30,265 nt of DNA from contig DGWH01000066.1 of the NCBI GenBank assembly GCA_002395225.1, positions 2,128 to 32,392 on the forward strand. The letters are read 5' to 3'. Under the pieces are notes generated by a model. The model was not told the origin of the DNA. It was given only the letters and a program-made list of their open reading frames with translations, and did not search any database. This DNA is from Christensenella sp. UBA4263 (lineage in GTDB: Bacteria > Bacillota > Clostridia > Christensenellales > Aristaeellaceae). Positions within the stretch are counted from its first letter, which is position 1; every line of letters begins with the position of its first letter. The position numbers were made by a program, and so were the translations under genes. Below, in pieces: positions 7,841-15,417 of this stretch.

Positions 7841-8479
7841 TTAATCATCCTCCCCGCGTCCCTGTGTACAGATGTCATCCAGCCAGCCCTCATCATAATC
7901 GGGATCGCAGTCTTTGTACGGAACGGGCCTCGGTTTCCCCATTTTGTAAAGACTGCAGCTCTTCGGACCGTAACAGAAGCTCTCAAACCGGTATCTTCGC
8001 GCCTTTCCCCAGTTGTACTCAATGGACACATTTGCCATACATGCCCATTTGCATTTCAGGCATTTGCCTTTCCAGCATGACAGCGCCAGCATTCTGCATC
8101 CCCGCCGGTCATATACCGAAAGGTCCGGAACCTCCTCTGTCCAGGGAGGAGCCGTCTTTTCCTCATTTGCAGCGCTTTCCCGCAGGATCTTCACGCCTCC
8201 GACACGATAGTAATCCGCATACTCAAGTCTCGGTTCCTTTTTTGTCCATGCCGTACCGCTGATTTCAGCACCGGTTCGAAAATGAAACTTCTGCTGCATC
8301 TTTTCCGAAATGGCAATTCCAAATTTCTTTTTCGTGCCATCCGCCATCCCATCCAGAAAGAGGTTGTACCCTGTCATGGTGTGTGTGCGGTTGTCCAGAC
8401 GATATCTCCACACATTCGAGCGGGGCTGAACCGCAAGAATCACTCCGCTGAAACTGATTTTTATCTGTTCCTCCTGCAT
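7841..8479 (-). CDS. Cysteine-rich hypothetical protein, possible Fe-S or zinc protein
   Basis: Not recognised as a named family. The 212-residue product is soluble, with no signal or membrane segment. The N-terminal 100 residues look beta-rich (ILAVQPRSNVWRYRLD), and an OB-like fold is possible. The C-terminal part has seven cysteines at 128, 135, 140, 143, 147, 169 and 175, in the pattern C-x6-C-x4-C-x2-C-x3-C followed by C-x5-C. This suggests an Fe-S cluster or zinc site and is reinforced by neighbouring Trp and basic residues. The ATG at 8479 has GGAGG seven bases before it. It lies 61 bases after the CYTH-like gene and before tag, so co-transcription with either is possible. A nucleic-acid-related role next to tag is only a guess. 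Confidence 0.7.
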   Translation of the reverse strand: MQEEQIKISFSGVILAVQPRSNVWRYRLDNRTHTMTGYNLFLDGMADGTKKKFGIAISEKMQQKFHFRTGAEISGTAWTKKEPRLEYADYYRVGGVKILRESAANEEKTAPPWTEEVPDLSVYDRRGCRMLALSCWKGKCLKCKWACMANVSIEYNWGKARRYRFESFCYGPKSCSLYKMGKPRPVPYKDCDPDYDEGWLDDICTQGRGEDD

Positions 8480-8540
8480 CTTTTTTCCTCCTTCTTAATG
8501 AGCCGGGCAGGGCCTCTCCTGTTCAGGAGCCGTTTCAGGC

Positions 8541-9440
8541 TCAGTGTTTCAGAATCATCTGCGTTTTCAGCGCATCCATATGCAGCAGAATGCCCATTTC
8601 ATCCAGGCAGTCAATCGCCTCTTTGCGAATCCGCTCCGCCTCGGCCCATTCCTCACATTCAGCCGAAAACTCAACGATATACGCGGTTTCATTCTCCTCC
8701 TGAACCGGCCATATCTCAATCCTGATCTCCGATTCGTTCATTTTCCCCTTATAACGAAGAAAACGGATCGGCCCGGCCAGCTGCGCTGCCTGAAGTTTCT
8801 CTGTGCCCCATCCCGGATAAACCGCATTTTTCTCTGCCTCCGGCATATATCGGGCAATCATCTGAACCGCTTCGCTTCTCTCAGGAAGTTCATCCACTTT
8901 GCTCTCTGTGCGCACATCCGTTTCATGTGTCAGGTTGAGCGTCATCTTTTCATATCCCCAGTCGACCTCAACGGCAAAAGGACTTTCTTCGCCGTCTGAC
9001 GTGTCGGCGCTGTCCGTGACTGCTGTTTCCCGGTCCGGATTCAGCAAAGCCTCCATCCCCGGCAGTCCCTCCGCGGCAATTGTCAGGGCAGCCTCAATAT
9101 TTTCATTCCGGATCTCAACCCGTTTTTTATACGTCAGACTGATTTTTTTCTTTCCCGACTTTGCCCGAATACGGTTAATCCATCCAGCATTCAGATAATC
9201 CATGTCCGGCGTTTCCAGATACGCAACCAGAAACGCTTCACCCTGCTTTTTCATCTGAAAAGCCTCCCGAAACTCCTTTTTCAGGAGGTGATCCGCATCA
9301 AGCATCCTGTCACCGTCCAGCAGGAGCTTAATCTCAACCTCGGAAACGACTCCCTCTGAATCGGCCGTTCTGATTCCGGGACAAATCAGACAGCACAGCA
9401 GCATGCACAGGAATACAGCAGCATGCACTGAACGTATCAT
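8541..9440 (-). CDS. Membrane-anchored or exported CYTH-like protein
   Basis: A 299-residue protein when started at the ATG at 9440, which has AAAGGA seven bases upstream. An in-frame ATG further upstream would place charged residues before the signal, so it is less likely. Residues 1-24 form a signal or anchor (a run including LCMLLCCLIC). Then comes EVEIK (34-38), the ExExK signature of CYTH/triphosphate tunnel enzymes, followed by basic strand motifs INRIRAKSGKKKISLTYKKR, which in that fold bind phosphates. A later part carries VDWGYEKMTL and EIWPV. It is a close paralogue of 9604-10545. The substrate is unknown, and an extracytoplasmic CYTH domain is unusual. The fold assignment rests on motifs only. 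Confidence 0.75.
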   Translation of the reverse strand: MIRSVHAAVFLCMLLCCLICPGIRTADSEGVVSEVEIKLLLDGDRMLDADHLLKKEFREAFQMKKQGEAFLVAYLETPDMDYLNAGWINRIRAKSGKKKISLTYKKRVEIRNENIEAALTIAAEGLPGMEALLNPDRETAVTDSADTSDGEESPFAVEVDWGYEKMTLNLTHETDVRTESKVDELPERSEAVQMIARYMPEAEKNAVYPGWGTEKLQAAQLAGPIRFLRYKGKMNESEIRIEIWPVQEENETAYIVEFSAECEEWAEAERIRKEAIDCLDEMGILLHMDALKTQMILKH

Positions 9441-9481
9441 TTTGGGATCCTTTCTTTTCTCCGGTTTCATCCTTTTCTGAC

Positions 9482-9512
9482 CCCATTTTATCATACCCTG
9501 CACGTCCTTGCC
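9482..9512 (-). promoter_or_regulatory. Weak promoter candidate for the exported CYTH-like gene
   Basis: On the minus strand TTGTGG, followed after 15-17 bases by TATGATAAAAT, lies some 45-70 bases before the ATG at 9440. The -10 region is fair and the -35 is poor. It sits just downstream of the terminator at 9525-9553, where a new promoter is expected. Confidence 0.35.
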
Positions 9513-9524
9513 ACAACCGGTCTG

Positions 9525-9553
9525 AAAAAAAGCGACGCTTTCACGAAAGCGCC
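9525..9553 (-). terminator. Rho-independent terminator after the second CYTH-like gene
   Basis: GACGCTTT (9534-9541) pairs with AAAGCGCC (9546-9553) with one G-T pair and a 4-base loop. On the minus strand it is followed by a run of seven T (9531-9525). It separates the transcripts of the two CYTH-like paralogues. Confidence 0.75.
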
Positions 9554-9603
9554 GTTTTGTTCCTTGTATTCAAGTCATCCACAAATGTTCAGATCTAACC
9601 GGT

Positions 9604-10545
9604 TTACAGGGCAGGACCATTCAGGATCATCTGTGTTTTCAGGGCATCCGTGTGCAGCAGAATCCCCATTTTATCCAGGCGGCTGATTGCTTTTCTGCGC
9701 ATCCGCTCTGCATCGGCAAACCGTCTGAATTTTGCCGAAAACTCAACGATATACTGCGTTTCTGTTCCATCCGGGACCGGCCAGATCTCAATATGTGCAA
9801 GAGCCCCGTTTTTCATCTTCCCTGTATAGCGAAGAAAACAGACCGGTCCCACCATCTGCGCTTTCCGGAGGGTCTCGATGCCCCATTCCTGTTTTTCCCC
9901 GTCCCCGGCAGGTTCAGCTGCCGGAACTTTTGTCTCCGCTTCGCTGCCGGTGCTCCTGTCTGAGCAATTGGCACATATCGTGCCCTCATTTTCGATATCC
10001 GGCATATTCGCGGCAATCATTTCCATTGCCGCATGCTTCTCCGGAAGCTCATTTGCCGCGGTTTCTTCGCTCAAATCCACATTATGGGAAAAACTGAGCG
10101 TCATCTTTTCATATCCCCAGTCGATTTCCGTGGGAAACTGTGCATCATCCTTTGCCAGCCCTTCTGCCGCAGCAGCGGACAGGGCCGCATCAATATCTCC
10201 GTTCTGAATCGGAAAACGCTTTTTATAGGTGAGCCGGATTTTTTCGCGTCCCGTCTGTGCGCGGACCCGGTTGATCCATCCGACGCTCAGGAACTCCTTG
10301 TCCGGTGTTTCCATGTAAGCAACAAGGTATGAATTGGGCAGCTCTCTCATGTGAAACGCCTGCCGGATTTCCTCTTTCAGCCGGTGATCCTCTCCGAGTG
10401 CTTTATCGCTGTCCAGAAGAAGCTTTACCTCGTACGAGGAAACCTTTTCCTCAGGCAGTACCGAAGCTTTTTCCGTGCTTTCGGTTAAATCCGCATTCTC
10501 AAGCGGGACAAATTCGAATTCATCTGAAGGCAGAATATGATTCAT
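9604..10545 (-). CDS. Cytosolic CYTH-like paralogue
   Basis: A 313-residue protein when started at MNHILPSDEF (ATG at 10545), with AAGGAG about 12 bases upstream. Codons further upstream in the same frame fall in a dispersed repeat and are not likely to be coding. The CYTH-like core matches the neighbour at 8541-9440: YEVKLLLDSDKALGEDH, INRVRAQTGREKIRLTYKKR, IDWGYEKMTL, FLRYTGKM and an almost identical C-terminus (ALKTQMIL). Differences: it lacks the signal or anchor sequence, has only the second half of ExExK (Glu39, Lys41), and carries an insert near 205-235 with two cysteines (CANC). It may be a relocated or decaying duplicate, but the frame is fully open. Confidence 0.75.
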   Translation of the reverse strand: MNHILPSDEFEFVPLENADLTESTEKASVLPEEKVSSYEVKLLLDSDKALGEDHRLKEEIRQAFHMRELPNSYLVAYMETPDKEFLSVGWINRVRAQTGREKIRLTYKKRFPIQNGDIDAALSAAAAEGLAKDDAQFPTEIDWGYEKMTLSFSHNVDLSEETAANELPEKHAAMEMIAANMPDIENEGTICANCSDRSTGSEAETKVPAAEPAGDGEKQEWGIETLRKAQMVGPVCFLRYTGKMKNGALAHIEIWPVPDGTETQYIVEFSAKFRRFADAERMRRKAISRLDKMGILLHTDALKTQMILNGPAL

Positions 10546-10562
10546 CTTCCCGGTAATCTCCT

Positions 10563-10641
10563 TAATGAGCCGCAGCTCGGTCTTTCGGCACCGTAACACT
10601 TCCGATGCCCATATCGGTCAAACTGCCGCTGCGGCGGCAGG
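10563..10641 (-). repeat. Dispersed hairpin repeat, copy 1
   Basis: On the minus strand it reads hairpin CTGCCGC/GCGGCAG (10640-10634 with 10629-10623), then GTTTGACC, ATATGGGCATCGG, GGTGCCGAAAGACCGAGC and GGCTCATTAAGGAG. Its far edge supplies the AAGGAG that precedes the CYTH-like gene at 9604-10545, so the repeat may form that gene's leader and ribosome binding site. Confidence 0.65.
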
Positions 10642-10694
10642 CCTCTCCATTTTTTCATCTGCCGGCAAATTCCGGCCGTTTCGCTTCTCCGCTT

Positions 10695-11633
10695 TCAGTC
10701 TGCATCTGCCGGGTCTTCTTGATCCGCGGGCCCGTTCCCGTGCAAAGCATTCCGAATCAGATTGATTTTCTGCTGATCCTGCTTGTTCTTCACATCCCGC
10801 CGATAGCCATCCCTGGATGAAGCTGTGTAAACCCTGAGATAATCCTCAAGGTCCAGCAAAAGATACGCGGCATTGTCATTGAGCAGCGGAATTTTCTGAA
10901 TGTTTACCCCGGCAAACGGCTCCAGGTTTTCGATCGCAGCAAAAGCCATCCGGAATTCACCGCTCACAAACTCATGCTCAGCCTCATCCACGAGTGTATA
11001 CCCCATGGCATGCATCAGCGAGATCAGCCGCGGCCAGTCCCGCCCCAGGAACCTTTCCGGTAAAAGAACATCAATATCATCTGACTGCAGGGACTGGCCC
11101 AGCCGCCGTTCAAGTCCCAGGGAACCAAACAGCAGCGGAGTGGTCTGCAGTTCTTCGTTTATCCGTGCAGCCACAGAGAGAAACTCATCGTATTTGAAGT
11201 CAAACCTCCAGATCATGACCTGCCGTTTGCCTTCCGCATACATCTCGTTGTCCTGCGGAACCGGCACGGTTTTCAGGTATTGCCCCCCTGCCAGCTGACA
11301 GGTACGGGCTGAGGCGCCATTAGCCGGATCGCAGGTAATGACGGCATACGCCATCCGGTGCTTTCCTGCCTGTCTGAAAAGAAGCGCACAGGCCCGGGCA
11401 GCGTAATGATGCCCGCGATACGCTTCATCGATGGCGTATCCGATGTTCCCGCCGACAGCCGTTTTCTCATTGTGCCCGATGCGCAAATCGCACTGCCCGA
11501 TTTTCGTCCCGTCCGGGAGACAGATATGAAAGTAATATGCCGGAAGCCAGTGCTTTTCCGGTTGCGCATCGCAGGTATGATCCAGCCGGAGACAGATCGT
11601 CTCATCTCTCAGGTCATCCACCGGATAAAACAT
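10695..11633 (-). CDS. GNAT acetyltransferase fused to a nucleotidyltransferase-like domain
   Basis: A 312-residue protein. The start at 11633 (MFYPVDDL) is chosen because GGAGG lies seven bases upstream. Residues about 30-145 form a GNAT domain with an acetyl-CoA loop-like RGHHYAARA (73-81). Residues about 160-300 match a Firmicute family with FGSLGLE and DDIDVLLPERF (169-195), a nucleotidyltransferase-like pattern, ending in LEDYLRVYTASSRDGYR. The fusion may acetylate and nucleotidylate a small molecule such as an aminoglycoside-like compound, but that is inference. A truncated duplicate of the gene is at 13256-13480. It lies downstream of a decayed single-domain GNAT gene, the same order as in the duplicate. 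Confidence 0.8.
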   Translation of the reverse strand: MFYPVDDLRDETICLRLDHTCDAQPEKHWLPAYYFHICLPDGTKIGQCDLRIGHNEKTAVGGNIGYAIDEAYRGHHYAARACALLFRQAGKHRMAYAVITCDPANGASARTCQLAGGQYLKTVPVPQDNEMYAEGKRQVMIWRFDFKYDEFLSVAARINEELQTTPLLFGSLGLERRLGQSLQSDDIDVLLPERFLGRDWPRLISLMHAMGYTLVDEAEHEFVSGEFRMAFAAIENLEPFAGVNIQKIPLLNDNAAYLLLDLEDYLRVYTASSRDGYRRDVKNKQDQQKINLIRNALHGNGPADQEDPADAD

Positions 11634-11699
11634 CTCCCCGCCTCCGTTTCCTCTGCCAGTTTTCGCTTTCCGGGCCTGTGCCCATCTCAAGCCGGCTGT

Positions 11700-12060
11700 T
11701 CATCCCCGGTACATCCACTATGAACCGTCGCCGTCCTGATCCCCAGGTTTTCGGTCAAAACACTAACATCCTCACCTGCCTGCGTCGATGTCAGCACCAT
11801 CTTCTGCAGCCTCAGCTTCTGTTTCCAGAATTTCTTCAGGAAAAGTACAGCTCCGCGCTTTCAATGCGGTTTTCCTTTTCATAAGCAGTGGAAAAAACAG
11901 GAGAGGGCCTGCCGCATAGCGGCAGTTTGTCAAATATGAGCACCGGATAATAGCGGTGCCGAAAGACCGAGCCGCTGCTCATAAAGGATGTCCCAGAACA
12001 GGTTATAGCGTAACACGTCAACTGGCTTATCGTCAACAAAAAGTACATCACTCTGCTTTA
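11700..12060 (-). pseudogene. Decayed GNAT acetyltransferase interrupted by a repeat
   Basis: Fragments match the intact GNAT at 13548-13964 along its length: DVLFVDDKPVDVLRYNLFWDI corresponds to VLLADDMPAGVLRYNLFWDI, MVLTSTQAGEDV to MVLTSTQVDEDA, and the end (GCTGDEQPA) to DVPGYEQPM. Between the first two blocks lies a roughly 100-bp copy of the dispersed hairpin repeat (11887-11985). The first 35 residues are missing and several frames are needed to read through. It lies just upstream of the GNAT-nucleotidyltransferase gene, mirroring the intact arrangement at 13964. Confidence 0.8.
11887..11985 (+). repeat. Dispersed hairpin repeat, copy 2, inside a GNAT pseudogene
   Basis: Hairpin CTGCCGC/GCGGCAG (909-915/919-925 within 11.9 kb), GTTTGTCAAATATGAG, then hairpin GCACCG/CGGTGC (11940-11945/11954-11959), CCGAAAGACCGAGC and CTGCTCATAA. 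The flanking GNAT sequence resumes at GGATGTCCCAGAAC (11986). Comparison with the intact gene at 13548-13964 indicates an insert of about 100 bp replacing about 18 bp. Confidence 0.75.
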
Positions 12061-12117
12061 TTTGTCTGGGAAAATTCCAAATTATAAAATTTCAGGACTG
12101 GAAGATATGATGCTTTA

Positions 12118-12146
12118 TTGACATTTCATGGGATCGGCCTTAGAAT
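12118..12146 (+). promoter_or_regulatory. Sigma-A promoter of the Rpn-like gene
   Basis: TTGACA (12118-12123), 17 bases, then TAGAAT (12141-12146). It lies about 55 bases before the ribosome binding site AAAGGAGG (12193-12200). Confidence 0.8.
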
Positions 12147-12209
12147 GATCAGTAGGATGGGTGAGGTATCCAAATCCATTACAAAGCCTGCGAAAGGAGG
12201 CAACGGTGG

Positions 12210-13142
12210 ATGTCAGTTGAGAAGCCAACATACAAAGAATTAGAAGAGAAGATTGCGGAATTGGAAAGTCAACTCAACTATTTCCTCAGAGATCGTGTTA
12301 ATCGTCAGGCAAAAAACTCTGTGTTTCTGGATTTGTTTTCGAGACCGGAATACTACCTTCAAATTTATAAAGAGCTTTTTCCAAATGACCCCGAGATCAC
12401 TCTGGATGATCTACAACTGGTTACCATAAAGAATGTTTTGACGATTCATCCGTACAATGACTTGGGAATTTTAGCGAGAGACAAGCTGATTGTTCTCATT
12501 GAAGCACAGTCTGAATGGAGCGTCAATGTGATTTTCCGACTCCCCGGGTATTACTTTGATGAGATGGATTACTACATCCATACACATCATTTGGATCTTC
12601 ATGACAAAACAAAGATCAATGTGCCTGATGTAGAAGCCTTTATCATTTACAGCGGAACCGACAAGGTTGAAAAGAAAACTCTTTCCCTCAAGGAAGAATT
12701 CTTTGGTGGGAAGGAAGGAAAACCGGATTTTACAGCACGGGTAATATGCGGAGATTACAAAGGCGGCATTATTGAGGAATACATGGGTTTCTGCCGGGTA
12801 TTCGATGAGCAGCGGAAACTCTATCCGGATGATCGGTCATTTGGCATTGCTGAAACGGTCAGAATTTGCAAAGAAATGGGCTATTTAGTCAATTACCTTG
12901 ACGAGCACTTTGCGGAGGTGGAAAAGATTATGCTGTTAGCGTATGAACCAAGGTATGTGCGTGAAGCACAGGAGAGATCGATGAAGATCTATGGCGCCAT
13001 TCGTGCATTAAAGAGGGTTGGCTTCGATAACGAGAGAATCAGAAAAGAAGTCGCGGAGGAATACGAGATTACGCCCACATATGCTCAGAACTACATTGAC
13101 ACGGTTGAAAAGGAAGACAGCGAGAGATCATCTGCCAGATGA
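12210..13142 (+). CDS. Rpn-family/PD-(D/E)XK nuclease, transposase-like
   Basis: A 310-residue protein of the Rpn-like PD-(D/E)XK group, often annotated as a recombination-promoting nuclease or putative transposase. A coiled coil opens the protein (YKELEEKIAELESQ). Then come VFLDLFSRPEYYLQIYKELF and the catalytic core KLIVLIEAQSEW, where the Glu and Gln act as the nuclease E-x-Q. FRLPGYYFDEMDYYI and AYEPRYVREA are typical of the group. The start at 12210 has AAAGGAGG nine bases before it and a consensus promoter. The gene is AT-rich, on the plus strand and placed between two copies of a duplicated gene pair, which suggests acquisition by transfer. No terminal inverted repeats were recognised. 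Confidence 0.85.
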   Translation: MSVEKPTYKELEEKIAELESQLNYFLRDRVNRQAKNSVFLDLFSRPEYYLQIYKELFPNDPEITLDDLQLVTIKNVLTIHPYNDLGILARDKLIVLIEAQSEWSVNVIFRLPGYYFDEMDYYIHTHHLDLHDKTKINVPDVEAFIIYSGTDKVEKKTLSLKEEFFGGKEGKPDFTARVICGDYKGGIIEEYMGFCRVFDEQRKLYPDDRSFGIAETVRICKEMGYLVNYLDEHFAEVEKIMLLAYEPRYVREAQERSMKIYGAIRALKRVGFDNERIRKEVAEEYEITPTYAQNYIDTVEKEDSERSSAR

Positions 13143-13161
13143 ATTCGACCAATGCGTATTT

Positions 13162-13196
13162 CCCTCCAATCCCTGTGGCGGTGCGGAGGGTTTTTT
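13162..13196 (+). terminator. Possible terminator of the Rpn-like gene
   Basis: CCCTCC (13162-13167) can pair with GGAGGG (13185-13190), followed directly by six T. The stem is short and the loop long, so the call rests mainly on the GGAGGGTTTTTT junction 20 bases after the stop. Confidence 0.5.
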
Positions 13197-13255
13197 GCAT
13201 AACCCCGGCTCTTTTTTTATGCCCTTTGCAATTTGACTGATTTTGACTGTTTTTG

Positions 13256-13480
13256 AATGATGCCCGAGGTACGTTTTCCCGATGCCGTATCCGATCGCTC
13301 CGCCGACGGCGGTTTTCCCATTGTGTTCGGTGCGCAGATCACACCGACTTTCTTCCTGTCCGGGAGACAGATGTGGAAATGCTGCGCCGGAAGCCAGCGC
13401 TTTTCCGGCTGCGCGTCGCAGGGATGATCCGGCCGGAGACAGATCGCCTCATCGCTCACGTCAGCCATCGGATAAATCAG
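13256..13480 (-). pseudogene. Truncated duplicate of the GNAT-nucleotidyltransferase gene
   Basis: Similar to the first 76 residues of the gene at 10695-11633: DEAICLRPDHPCDAQPEKRW matches DETICLRLDHTCDAQPEKHW, and CDLRTEHNGKTAVGG matches CDLRIGHNEKTAVGG. The start ATG has become CTG (13480). A two-base deletion after DRKKVG shifts the frame. Similarity stops at GHH (near 13256), close to the Rpn-like gene. It lies 67 bases after the intact GNAT at 13548-13964. Confidence 0.8.
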
Positions 13481-13547
13481 TTCCCTGCCTCCGATTCCTC
13501 TGCCGGTTTTCACTTTCCGGGCCTGAGCCGGTCATCCCCCGGACCTT

Positions 13548-13964
13548 TTACAGCTGTTTGACCATAAACAGTTCCATCGGCTGTTCATAGCCCGGTACAT
13601 CCATTGTTAACCCGCCGCAGTCCTTATACCCCAGTTTTCGGTAGAAATGCTGGGCATCCTCATCCACCTGCGTCGATGTCAGTACCATGCCATACCCCCG
13701 CGAACGCATGTCCTGTTCCCAGAATTCCATCAGGGCGCGCCCAAATCCGCCCCTTCGATGCTGCTCTTCAATAAAGAGCAGGGTACAGAACGGGAGGATG
13801 TCCCAGAACAAGTTATAGCGCAGCACCCCCGCCGGCATATCATCCGCCAAAAGGACGTATCCCTGCCGGTCACGAACCTTTTTGTCAAATTCCGCTTCCG
13901 GCAGATGCTTATCCAGGCTGTACCAGAAACGTTTATCCGCCGTTGTGACAAATCGTATGTCCAT
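13548..13964 (-). CDS. GNAT N-acetyltransferase
   Basis: A 138-residue single-domain GNAT enzyme that transfers acetyl from acetyl-CoA to an amine. The acetyl-CoA loop is visible as RRGGFGRALM (70-79), preceded by the strand LLFIEEQ and followed by MVLTSTQVDEDAQHFYRKLGY (93-113), the usual motif B. It is the intact partner of the decayed copy at 11700-12060. The ATG at 13964 follows GAGGAGGAGAAAACGG. It lies 14 bases after the DUF5131 gene stop, so the two may be co-transcribed. Substrate unknown. Confidence 0.9.
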   Translation of the reverse strand: MDIRFVTTADKRFWYSLDKHLPEAEFDKKVRDRQGYVLLADDMPAGVLRYNLFWDILPFCTLLFIEEQHRRGGFGRALMEFWEQDMRSRGYGMVLTSTQVDEDAQHFYRKLGYKDCGGLTMDVPGYEQPMELFMVKQL

Positions 13965-13978
13965 CCGTTTTCTCCTCC

Positions 13979-14962
13979 TCAGGCCTCACCGTTGTCATCT
14001 GCCGGAAACGCACTGGTTAAGGCCTGGATTTGACCAAACTGTCCCTGCATCCCCTGAATGCCTAAAACTGCCTGGTCAGCCCCGGGACTTTTCTCACCGC
14101 ATTTTCCGCAGTGACTGCATCCGTTGCAGATCAGCTGCATGCCGCATGTCCGGCAGTGTTCTCCGAAGTACGGCTTATACAGCTGTTCCTCGGGAACAGG
14201 ATAGCCCCAGGAATTTGTCAGTCTGAATTGGATGGGCTTTCCGGAGAAGCTCAGGCCGGATTTCCTGGCCTGTTCACTCTGCACACTGCCCTCCAGGTGA
14301 TACATTTTGCCCTCTTTCACAAACCGGCGGCCTGTTCCGCAGAAGACAAACGTGACATTGCAGGCAGCACATTCATCGTGCAGCTGCCTGACCCATTCAT
14401 AGCGGCACGGCCGGGCGCCGCCGTAGTTTTCCCCGTCACACAGGACCTGCTCGATCTGCCCGGCAGGAAGGTACTTCCGGATGGATACCGGCCCGATGAA
14501 CGGCGCGCACATGATCCCCTTGTGTTTGAACGGAAGGTCAAGGAGGATCGGAATCCGCTCATCCGCCCGTTTCTGGTTCTCGCAGGTGACGTTGAACATC
14601 ACATTTTCCCAGCCGTCTCCCCAGCTTTTCGGCAGATGATCTCTGACGCGCTGCGGCCGTTTCGTCAGCAGGAAGAACTTCACATCCGGACGCTGCCGGA
14701 TGATGTCCCATGCCTCATCCCGCCACGGGTCCGCTTCCTCCAGGAAGAAATCCGAGGTCATGCAGACCCGGATCATTTCCCCGCTTCTGACCTTGTACTC
14801 TCCGCTGCGCGTTTTGCTGAGCGGATAGCGAAATCCGGCTTTTGTCCGGTAAATCTTCCCGCCATCCTGGCCCCGCTGGGCGTCCAGATAGAACATATAA
14901 CAGTTCTGACAGCCCTCACTGCACTTTTTGCACCCGTGCCAGGGGTTCCAGATGTCATGCAT
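13979..14962 (-). CDS. DUF5131 (phage Gp37/Gp68) family protein
   Basis: A 327-residue protein beginning IWNPWHGCKKCSEGCQNCY (4-22), the hallmark of the DUF5131/Gp37-Gp68 family found in phages, prophages and their hosts. The Cys spacing (11, 14, 18, 21) resembles a radical-SAM-type Fe-S site. FFLLTKRP and MFNVTCENQKRADERIP are family blocks, and the C-terminus adds a zinc-ribbon-like CRTCGMQLICNGCSHCGKCG. The function of the family is not established. Here the gene follows hxlR of the Shango-like operon after 49 bases and could be its last member, or a phage-derived neighbour. The ATG at 14962 has GAGGTG ahead of it. Confidence 0.85.
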   Translation of the reverse strand: MHDIWNPWHGCKKCSEGCQNCYMFYLDAQRGQDGGKIYRTKAGFRYPLSKTRSGEYKVRSGEMIRVCMTSDFFLEEADPWRDEAWDIIRQRPDVKFFLLTKRPQRVRDHLPKSWGDGWENVMFNVTCENQKRADERIPILLDLPFKHKGIMCAPFIGPVSIRKYLPAGQIEQVLCDGENYGGARPCRYEWVRQLHDECAACNVTFVFCGTGRRFVKEGKMYHLEGSVQSEQARKSGLSFSGKPIQFRLTNSWGYPVPEEQLYKPYFGEHCRTCGMQLICNGCSHCGKCGEKSPGADQAVLGIQGMQGQFGQIQALTSAFPADDNGEA

Positions 14963-15011
14963 GGTTCACCTCAATCGGCTTTCACTGTTTTAACGCCTTC
15001 ATGCCGGTCAT

Positions 15012-15416
15012 TTAACTGTCGCTTCGCACCGGGGGCACCTTATACAGCTCCTTTTCGTGCTGAAATCCCCAGTTCATGATGGCATAGAAGACCGGCAGGA
15101 GATCCCGGCCCATCTCCGTCAGGGAATACTCGACATGGGGCGGAATCTCGTTGAACTGCTTCCGGGAGATGAGCCCGTCCTCCTCCAGCTCCCGCAGGGC
15201 CTTGGTCAGCATGGTGTTGGTGATGCCGGGCAGACCCTTTTTGAGCTGGCCGAAGCGCACCGTGTCATAGATGCACATCTCGTACATCACCTGGGATTTC
15301 CACCGTCCCTGCAGCATGACCAGCAGCGGGGTCACCGGGCAGTTTCCGTCTCTGGTCACAATTCCCTTTTTCAGATTGACCAGGTAGTCCTCATAGCTCA
15401 TATACACGCTGTTCAT
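15012..15416 (-). CDS. HxlR-family transcriptional regulator
   Basis: A 134-residue winged-helix regulator: CPVTPLLVMLQGRWKSQVMYEM, then FGQLKKGLPGITNTMLTKALRELEEDGLISR and YSLTEMGRDLLPV, the standard HxlR pattern. A Cys (CPVT) is placed where many redox-sensing members carry theirs. The start ATG at 15416 is favoured over the GTG at 15425 because GGAGG (15429-15425) lies eight bases before it. That ribosome binding site is inside the last codons of the helicase gene, whose TGA ends one base before this ATG. Translation is therefore probably coupled to the helicase. The C-terminal RSDS is encoded by a small hairpin repeat that also ends sngA. A regulatory role over the operon is inferred from position. 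Confidence 0.88.
   Translation of the reverse strand: MNSVYMSYEDYLVNLKKGIVTRDGNCPVTPLLVMLQGRWKSQVMYEMCIYDTVRFGQLKKGLPGITNTMLTKALRELEEDGLISRKQFNEIPPHVEYSLTEMGRDLLPVFYAIMNWGFQHEKELYKVPPVRSDS
15014..15027. repeat. Hairpin repeat tail at the end of hxlR
   Basis: AACTGTCGCTTCGC is identical to 19048-19061 at the end of sngA and close to 20988-21001 in the sngA leader. It encodes the last residues (SDS, stop overlapping) of HxlR. Confidence 0.5.
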
Positions 15417-15417
15417 G

